A stretch of 64,000 bases of DNA, from positions 22,316 through 86,315 of IMG/VR virus record IMGVR_UViG_3300042691_026747. The stretch is one strand, 5' to 3'. Shown one piece after another: positions 59,608-64,000 of the stretch (positions within the stretch are counted from its first letter, which is position 1; each line of letters starts with the position of its first letter). The notes below the pieces were generated by a model. It was given only the letters and a program-made list of their open reading frames with translations, ran no database searches and was not told the origin of the DNA. This DNA is from a virus. The translations under genes were made by a program, and so were the position numbers.

Positions 59608-61823
59608 TATTGATTTTTAGAAATGTATTCCTTAGCTAAAGTTTCAGTATTGTCAGCCACAAAGTCAAATTCTGTATCTAATACGTTGTCTATTAATTTT
59701 TTTAAATAATCTAAATCATTTAGTTTCTCATTACTAAGATTTTTTTTGTCTAATGATTTAAAAAGTTGTGTTTTAGTCACTTTTACTGCCTCACTAATCT
59801 TTTTTTTATTAGTCGCTATATAACCTTCTGTTTTTGCTTTAGGGGCTGATTCTTCATCTGGTGGAATATGTGGTGGACGAGTAAAAGGACGTTTTGACGG
59901 TGTTGGCTTGTCAGTACCAGGTTTAACATCGGGTTTTGTTGTTGGTTTTGTTGGTGCTGTTTTTGGACTCATTTCTATATTTTTTTCACCCAAATATTCG
60001 TAAAAATCATTAAGATTGTCAAGAGGTTGTCCTTTAAAAGATTTTTTCATAGGCCCACCAACTTCAACATCACCAACAGCGTTAATTCTAACACTACCCA
60101 CAATTTTATTACCACGTTTAAGGTTTAAATAAATAGTTTCTTCTTCAGGATCTGAGGACTTATCTTTTTTATCCCACGATATTTCTAAACCATTTTGTCT
60201 AGCCATAGATTCAACATCTTCATAAGCCATTTCTTGTTCTATAGTAGCCATTTTAGTATTTAAATGATCTTCTTTCATTACATAATCATTCATGTAATCT
60301 ATTTCAGAACGTTTAATAATATTTGGATTATCTCCCATATAATCTATGGTTTCATCATTGTCATAGTTTATACCGTAAAAATCTTCATCTTCTAAAGCTT
60401 TAGGGGCTGATTCTTCATCTGGTGGAATATGTGGTGGACGAGTAAAAGGTTTTTTACTAGGACTTGGTCTGTCCGTACCAGGTTTAACGTCAGGTTTTGT
60501 TGTTGGTTTTGTTGGTGCTGTTTTTGGCATCATATAAGGGTCATCCATGTAATCTTTACAACCACTCATATAATCGGTACAACCACTCATATAATCTTCT
60601 TTTGGATTTAAAACCATTGTTTTTTCTTCATCGGATAAACTATTCCAATCAACTAAGTCGTCATCACTATCTTCCATATAATCATCTAAAATAATTTCAG
60701 AACCTTCAACCTCTTCACCACCCGGACCGTAATCAATTTCTTCATCCTCAGTAGTCATTAATCTAGATTTTTCTGCATCACTTAATTTACTCCAATCAAA
60801 TTCAACATCATCATCTTCTATATAATCACCTTCATCATGTGCCGATAAAAATCTTGTTTTAAAATCTTGATCCGGATACCAAATATCGTAATCATCTTCA
60901 TCATCTTCAGGATCATTACTCATAAAATCAAATTCAGCGTCGGAATCTTCTTTACCTTTTTTCTTAATTGCACGAATAATATCTTTTTTATCCTCACTAT
61001 CCATAAGGTCTAAATCTAATGCGGATATAACACTTTTAGCCACCCATTTACTTAAATCTGAAGAAACATCTTCAGTGTCTCTAAGTTTTTGACCTAACTT
61101 ACCAGTTAATTTTTGTATATCTTTAATGTTATCTTCACTATCACTTTCTAAATCTAAATCTTCATCAGTTTCATCATCAGTAATTTCTGTTTCAGTGTCA
61201 GTAGTTTCTTCTTCACCCCCGAAATCAAATTCTTCACCACCTTCTGTTTCTGTGTCAGTTGTTTCTTCTTCACCTTCAGTATCACCACCAAAATCAAATT
61301 CTTCACCACCTTCTGTTTCAGTATCGGTATCAGTTGTTTCTTCTCCGCCACCAAAGTCAAATTCTTCACCGCCTTCTGTTTCTGTATCAGTTGTTTCTTC
61401 TTCACCGCCAAAGTCAAAACCTGTCGCTTCTTCCGAACCTTTAGATTTTTTTTTCTTTTTTGTTTTAATTACAAACTTTTTTTCTTGGATTAAATCAGGT
61501 GTTAAAATATTAGTACCTTTTTCAACACCATAAGTTCTATTAAAATCCTCAAACATTAAATTTAAACGTCTAGTGGCCTCTTCATATGAATTGAATTGGT
61601 TTTTATTTTTATTACCTAAACCACCGATATAGTCATAGTTAACACCGTCTATTGATTCCTTAATGAAATATTTATTAATTTCTTTAACAATACCATAATA
61701 CTTATCGTTAGGTGCTTTTTTTGTTAAAGTGATAGAAGAAAGATTAACACCTTCATTAACAGGTTTAACACCGCCCATTAAAGCTTTCATTCTTTCTAAT
61801 TGTTTATTTGTTATATTTCCCAT
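59607..61823 (-). CDS. Large acidic, repeat-rich putative prohead/virion protein
   Basis: The 738-residue protein begins MGNITNKQLERMKALMGGVK. About residues 131-215 form an acidic tandem repeat (unit like TDTETEGGEEFDFGG, about four copies). It then has DYM/YM motifs (EDYMSGC, TDYMSGC, KDYMDDPYMM) and a duplicated Pro/Thr/Lys-rich block of about 44 residues (SKKPFTRPPHIPPDEESAP and a near-copy). A C-terminal coiled coil (KTQLFKSLDKKNLSNEKLND) ends it. Acidic DYM-rich composition resembles the scaffold protein encoded near the capsid gene. It is probably a second core or decoration protein. Not recognised. Confidence 0.65.
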   Translation of the reverse strand: MGNITNKQLERMKALMGGVKPVNEGVNLSSITLTKKAPNDKYYGIVKEINKYFIKESIDGVNYDYIGGLGNKNKNQFNSYEEATRRLNLMFEDFNRTYGVEKGTNILTPDLIQEKKFVIKTKKKKKSKGSEEATGFDFGGEEETTDTETEGGEEFDFGGGEETTDTDTETEGGEEFDFGGDTEGEEETTDTETEGGEEFDFGGEEETTDTETEITDDETDEDLDLESDSEDNIKDIQKLTGKLGQKLRDTEDVSSDLSKWVAKSVISALDLDLMDSEDKKDIIRAIKKKGKEDSDAEFDFMSNDPEDDEDDYDIWYPDQDFKTRFLSAHDEGDYIEDDDVEFDWSKLSDAEKSRLMTTEDEEIDYGPGGEEVEGSEIILDDYMEDSDDDLVDWNSLSDEEKTMVLNPKEDYMSGCTDYMSGCKDYMDDPYMMPKTAPTKPTTKPDVKPGTDRPSPSKKPFTRPPHIPPDEESAPKALEDEDFYGINYDNDETIDYMGDNPNIIKRSEIDYMNDYVMKEDHLNTKMATIEQEMAYEDVESMARQNGLEISWDKKDKSSDPEEETIYLNLKRGNKIVGSVRINAVGDVEVGGPMKKSFKGQPLDNLNDFYEYLGEKNIEMSPKTAPTKPTTKPDVKPGTDKPTPSKRPFTRPPHIPPDEESAPKAKTEGYIATNKKKISEAVKVTKTQLFKSLDKKNLSNEKLNDLDYLKKLIDNVLDTEFDFVADNTETLAKEYISKNQ
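59836..59966 (-). repeat. 131-bp duplicated Pro-rich block, copy 1
   Basis: Near-identical to 60397-60527; differences cluster around the codons for SKRPFTR/SKKPFTR. Encodes a block ending in PPHIPPDEESAPKA. The copies are about 560 bp apart inside one gene. Confidence 0.85.
60397..60527 (-). repeat. 131-bp duplicated Pro-rich block, copy 2
   Basis: Partner of 59836-59966, same strand and same frame. A prolonged identical stretch (59841-59892 against 60402-60453) suggests recent duplication or conversion. Confidence 0.85.
61190..61425 (-). repeat. Tandem coding repeats, acidic unit EETTDTETEGGEEFDFGG-like
   Basis: Approximately four imperfect units of 57-66 bp, in frame within the 59607-61823 gene. 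Units differ in length by short inserts of TDTD or DTEG. Confidence 0.8.
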
Positions 61824-61826
61824 AGT

Positions 61827-62096
61827 TTATTTTATCGAATAAGTTCCGTCAGCATTACCTGGATCGTTAGACAAGAAATCTGCCATAGCTTCTGGTTTTT
61901 TCCTACCAATTAAAAACACACTACCAGTTACATTAGATTTTTGTGAAATACCAACGTTAACTGTTATTGGTGCAGCCATAGATGGTAAAGATTGTCCGTA
62001 AATAGTGCAAGCAACACCATTAGGTATTAATACGGCAAAATAATAGTAATCATCAAAATCACTATTAGCCAATGAGTGTATAATATCTCCTGTCAT
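61827..62096 (-). CDS. Small virion-type protein, 89 residues
   Basis: The protein begins MTGDIIHSLANSDFDDYYYF, then a beta-rich middle (GVACTIYGQSLPSMAAPITV, SVFLIGRKKPEA) and DGTYSIK at the end. Non-charged beta-sandwich-like composition fits a small structural or decoration protein. Not recognised. It sits two bases after the stop of the nucleotidyltransferase gene. Confidence 0.6.
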   Translation of the reverse strand: MTGDIIHSLANSDFDDYYYFAVLIPNGVACTIYGQSLPSMAAPITVNVGISQKSNVTGSVFLIGRKKPEAMADFLSNDPGNADGTYSIK

Positions 62097-62098
62097 TA

Positions 62099-62899
62099 TT
62101 AAATTTTATTTTTATATAAATATCTGTTATTTTCTAATGTTACAGATTTATCATAGGAAACAGTTTTAATATCAGATAATCTCTCTAACATACCGTTACG
62201 TCTTAAAACTTTAAAAACCATATTCTCAACCGAAAACTCGCCAACCTCATCTAATCCTGCTTGACGCATTTTTTTTATTTTATCTTTAATTTTATCTGCT
62301 TTTTTTACTATAGTATCGTAATTTTTTTCATCTTTCATTTCATCATATAAATCATCAATAGAATCCATTATACGATTGGCCTTTAACTTTACATTTATAT
62401 CATCAACAGTAATTTTTTTTCTACTTGGTTGTGTTAACCATTTATCGTATAATATAGAATAAACACCTGTTGAGACATGTTCTTCGGTGATATCTTGAAC
62501 ATATAATTCAACGTCATAACCATATATTTTTATATCATGATTATTATTCCAAGCAGTACTTTTAGTTTTTAAAAAATCTTGTACCAAATTTTCGTCTACA
62601 GGTACTTCTTTATAATCTATTAATATATGTAAATCTACATCTGAATATTGTGACCAATTATAATTAGCTAAACTACCAGTAAATGTCACATCTTCTATAT
62701 CAACACCCTCAAGTTCCAAACCTTCAAAATAATCATCAGCTATTTTAAGTAAAGTTTTTCTAATTTCAGGACGTAATTTTTGATTATCATCCCATATTTT
62801 AGGATTAAGATGGTCTTGCATCTTAAAACCAGTTAGGTCGATGGTTCTATCACTTTTAGTTATTTTCTTTACTTCTTTTATTTTTACCTTTGATTTCAT
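62099..62899 (-). CDS. Pol-beta-fold nucleotidyltransferase
   Basis: The 266-residue protein has the nucleotidyltransferase signature: GSLANYNWSQYSDVDLHI (G75, S76, D87, D89) and a third acidic site in YDVELYVQD (about residues 129-137). The N-terminus (TGFKMQDHLNPKIWDDNQKL) and helical C-terminus are as in uncharacterised phage predicted nucleotidyltransferases. The substrate is unknown. It and the fusion protein at 42962-45271 give the window two enzymes of this superfamily. A GAATATTTATAATG-type box precedes it. Confidence 0.85.
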   Translation of the reverse strand: MKSKVKIKEVKKITKSDRTIDLTGFKMQDHLNPKIWDDNQKLRPEIRKTLLKIADDYFEGLELEGVDIEDVTFTGSLANYNWSQYSDVDLHILIDYKEVPVDENLVQDFLKTKSTAWNNNHDIKIYGYDVELYVQDITEEHVSTGVYSILYDKWLTQPSRKKITVDDINVKLKANRIMDSIDDLYDEMKDEKNYDTIVKKADKIKDKIKKMRQAGLDEVGEFSVENMVFKVLRRNGMLERLSDIKTVSYDKSVTLENNRYLYKNKI

Positions 62900-62905
62900 A
62901 CTACA

Positions 62906-62917
62906 TTATAAATATTC
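62906..62917 (-). promoter_or_regulatory. Late-promoter-like box for the nucleotidyltransferase
   Basis: Reads GAATATTTATAA on the minus strand, 6 bp before the start codon at 62899. The plus-strand box at 62920 is only 2 bp away, so the two genes have a back-to-back promoter. Confidence 0.45.
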
Positions 62918-62919
62918 CG

Positions 62920-62930
62920 GATATTTATTA
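62920..62930 (+). promoter_or_regulatory. Late-promoter-like box GATATTTATTA
   Basis: GATATTTATTA lies 6 bp before the ATG at 62937; identical to the box at 40310 and matched by the divergent box for 62899. Confidence 0.5.
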
Positions 62931-62936
62931 AAATAT

Positions 62937-63269
62937 ATGGCAAAAAAGATAATTTTAAAAGAAAGTCAGATAAAAAAGTTAATAGAAGCTCGTATTAACG
63001 ACTTTAACGTTGAGGATATTGCATCTAGATTAGATTCGATAACTTGTACTGGTGAAGATTTAAAATATTTGGTTAAAAAAATATTAGGTGAATATGGTTA
63101 TGATGATGTTAGGGTTATGTTTTTAGGTCATGATGAAGAAACTAAAAATCTTCGTTATATTACATATACAGAAGGACCTATTTTTGTTTATAAAACAAAA
63201 TCTGAAGTGACAGCTGAAGACAAACCTTGTTTATCTGTTTACGATGTTCACGTATATAGAGAAGTTTAG
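62937..63269 (+). CDS. Small protein with ILKESQIKKLIEARI-type N-terminus
   Basis: Starting from MAKKIILKESQIKKLIEARI, the 110-residue protein has a variant of the targeting class (IxKLIEA, an LIE cut-type site), then a helical/beta domain (EDLKYLVKKILGEYGYDDVR and VMFLGHDEETKNLRYITYTE). The domain is unrecognised. A late-type box lies 6 bp upstream. It runs against a minus-strand block, as do the other plus-strand targeted genes at 40324 and 42962. It overlaps the convergent thioesterase by 4 bp. Confidence 0.65.
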   Translation: MAKKIILKESQIKKLIEARINDFNVEDIASRLDSITCTGEDLKYLVKKILGEYGYDDVRVMFLGHDEETKNLRYITYTEGPIFVYKTKSEVTAEDKPCLSVYDVHVYREV

Positions 63270-63712
63270 TTATTTTCAACCAATTTTTCTTCTGTAGTTA
63301 ACAATCCCTTACCGAATTTTTTTAATCTTTCGTAATATCTTTTTTTAACACGTTCAGATATAGGTATTGGATTACCTTCATCGTCTATTCTAACAAACTT
63401 TATATTGGTGTGTAAAACAATTTCCTGTTCACCTGTATATACATTATGTTTTCTAAGTTCAACATATAAAGTAACTGAAGTATTACCAAATTCAGTTACT
63501 TTAGCGTACAATTTAATAATATTACCAACCTTTACCGCTCTTTTAAAAATTAACTCATCTATTTTTACTGTGACCATTCTCGGTGTGTCACAGATTTGGG
63601 AAGCGTAAGCACCAGATCCTTCATCTATCATTGATAATAGAACGCCACCAAAAATGTTACCATGAACACCTTCTTCTTTACCTTTACAAATATGCGTTGA
63701 TATTAATTCCAT
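63266..63712 (-). CDS. Hotdog-fold acyl-CoA thioesterase, YciA-like
   Basis: The 148-residue protein has the YciA/acyl-CoA thioesterase signature: HGNIFGGVLLSMIDEGSGAY (about residues 17-36, with the Asn and Asp of the active site), then MVTVKIDELIFKRAVKVGNI and FGNTSVTLYVELRK. It hydrolyses acyl-CoA thioesters and would affect host lipid or CoA pools. Such a metabolic gene is unusual in phages. It follows the lipoprotein gene directly, stop and start abutting. Confidence 0.85.
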   Translation of the reverse strand: MELISTHICKGKEEGVHGNIFGGVLLSMIDEGSGAYASQICDTPRMVTVKIDELIFKRAVKVGNIIKLYAKVTEFGNTSVTLYVELRKHNVYTGEQEIVLHTNIKFVRIDDEGNPIPISERVKKRYYERLKKFGKGLLTTEEKLVENN

Positions 63713-64000
63713 TTAATCAAATTTATAATTTTCAACAGGATAATCAATTTCAATTTCCCAATCAGATTTCTTTTGGTGTATGTAATAAATCATGTTTTCG
63801 ACATTCTGACCATGCCTCATATCAAGTAATTTAAATGTCATTTCCTTAACAAATTTACCACCATCCAAAGAATATTCAATATTACTTAACTTCGCCACTG
63901 TATCTGAATTATATAGTATATAATGACCATTACTGGAGAATCCAGAAGTATTATACTTTTTAAGTGTTACACATCCAGTTAATAACACACTTGTAATAAT
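63713..64000 (-). CDS. Lipoprotein, N-terminus cut by the window edge
   Basis: The frame continues through the edge. At the start of the visible part are codons for IITSVLLTGCVTLKK, where LLTGC is a lipobox and VLL part of a signal peptide h-region; the signal's N-terminus lies beyond 64000. The mature part of about 85 residues is beta-rich with charged clusters (MIYYIHQKKSDWEIEIDYP). A short GTG start at 63988 inside the h-region is unlikely. It may be an outer-membrane lipoprotein or an Rz1/superinfection-exclusion type protein; not decided by sequence. Confidence 0.6.
   Translation of the reverse strand: MITSVLLTGCVTLKKYNTSGFSSNGHYILYNSDTVAKLSNIEYSLDGGKFVKEMTFKLLDMRHGQNVENMIYYIHQKKSDWEIEIDYPVENYKFD

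Noticed and set aside
59836-60527. CRISPR-like or mobile repeat
   Set aside because: Two copies only, in frame inside one gene and without spacers; a coding duplication explains it.
61126-61533. 135-residue plus-strand Ser/Val-rich frame
   Set aside because: Antisense shadow of the acidic tandem repeat in the minus-strand gene.

Overview
The window looks like part of the genome of a large, contractile-tailed (T4-like) phage of a Bacteroidota host. The T4-type head module is recognisable on the minus strand: large terminase, portal, prohead protease, core scaffold and a gp23-type major capsid protein. A gp55-type late sigma factor, PhoH, a gp5-type baseplate OB-fold protein and a dUTPase are on the plus strand. 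The Bacteroidota assignment rests on three things: genes start after A-rich leaders without Shine-Dalgarno sequences, one promoter fits the Bacteroidota form (TTTG, 19 nt, TAnnTTTG) exactly, and a DUF4494-type protein is present. DNA is strongly AT-rich and genes are tightly packed, often with TAATG or ATGA overlaps. No tRNA, rRNA, CRISPR array or gap above 300 bp was seen. Host and novelty statements are inference, because no database search was possible.

Layout. (1) 1-24,000, plus strand: a glycan island with glycosyltransferases of several folds (GT2, GT4-like, GT10, GT25, GT61), a PLP sugar aminotransferase, a sugar acyltransferase, two adjacent O-methyltransferases, a tandem nucleotidyltransferase, a class II aldolase, small HAD and GDPD-like enzymes and a kinase fusion. 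Inside it are a DnaQ-fold exonuclease, a dUTPase and a proteasome/HslV-like Ntn hydrolase, and near its end a PhoH ATPase. (2) 23,940-31,160, plus strand: late sigma factor, a homing endonuclease beside a duplicated gene start, then baseplate/tail genes. (3) 31,180-36,780: short accessory genes on both strands, one with a host-type promoter, plus a second endonuclease. (4) 36,898-42,911, mainly minus: capsid, scaffold, small virion-type genes and prohead protease. (5) 42,962-47,830: a large RNA-repair-type fusion (plus), a eukaryotic-type glutamine synthetase and a small membrane (holin-like) cassette. (6) 47,941-64,000, mainly minus: portal, intein-bearing terminase, large acidic or repeat-rich internal-protein candidates, a nucleotidyltransferase, a hotdog thioesterase and a lipoprotein cut by the window edge.

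How it may work together. A recurring GATATTTATwA-like motif lies 4 to about 50 bp before many late genes and is probably read by the gp55-like sigma. Many of these genes encode proteins with one N-terminal peptide type (MKDLIKKILKE and variants). It resembles the T4 capsid-targeting sequence that sends internal proteins into the prohead and is cut off by the gp21 protease, also encoded here. I propose a set of packaged, co-injected proteins: a CCA/poly(A)-type nucleotidyltransferase fused to a 2H phosphoesterase, an HExxH metallopeptidase, and proteins carrying an undescribed 'DDN...WC' module. This cargo system is the most interesting content of the window.
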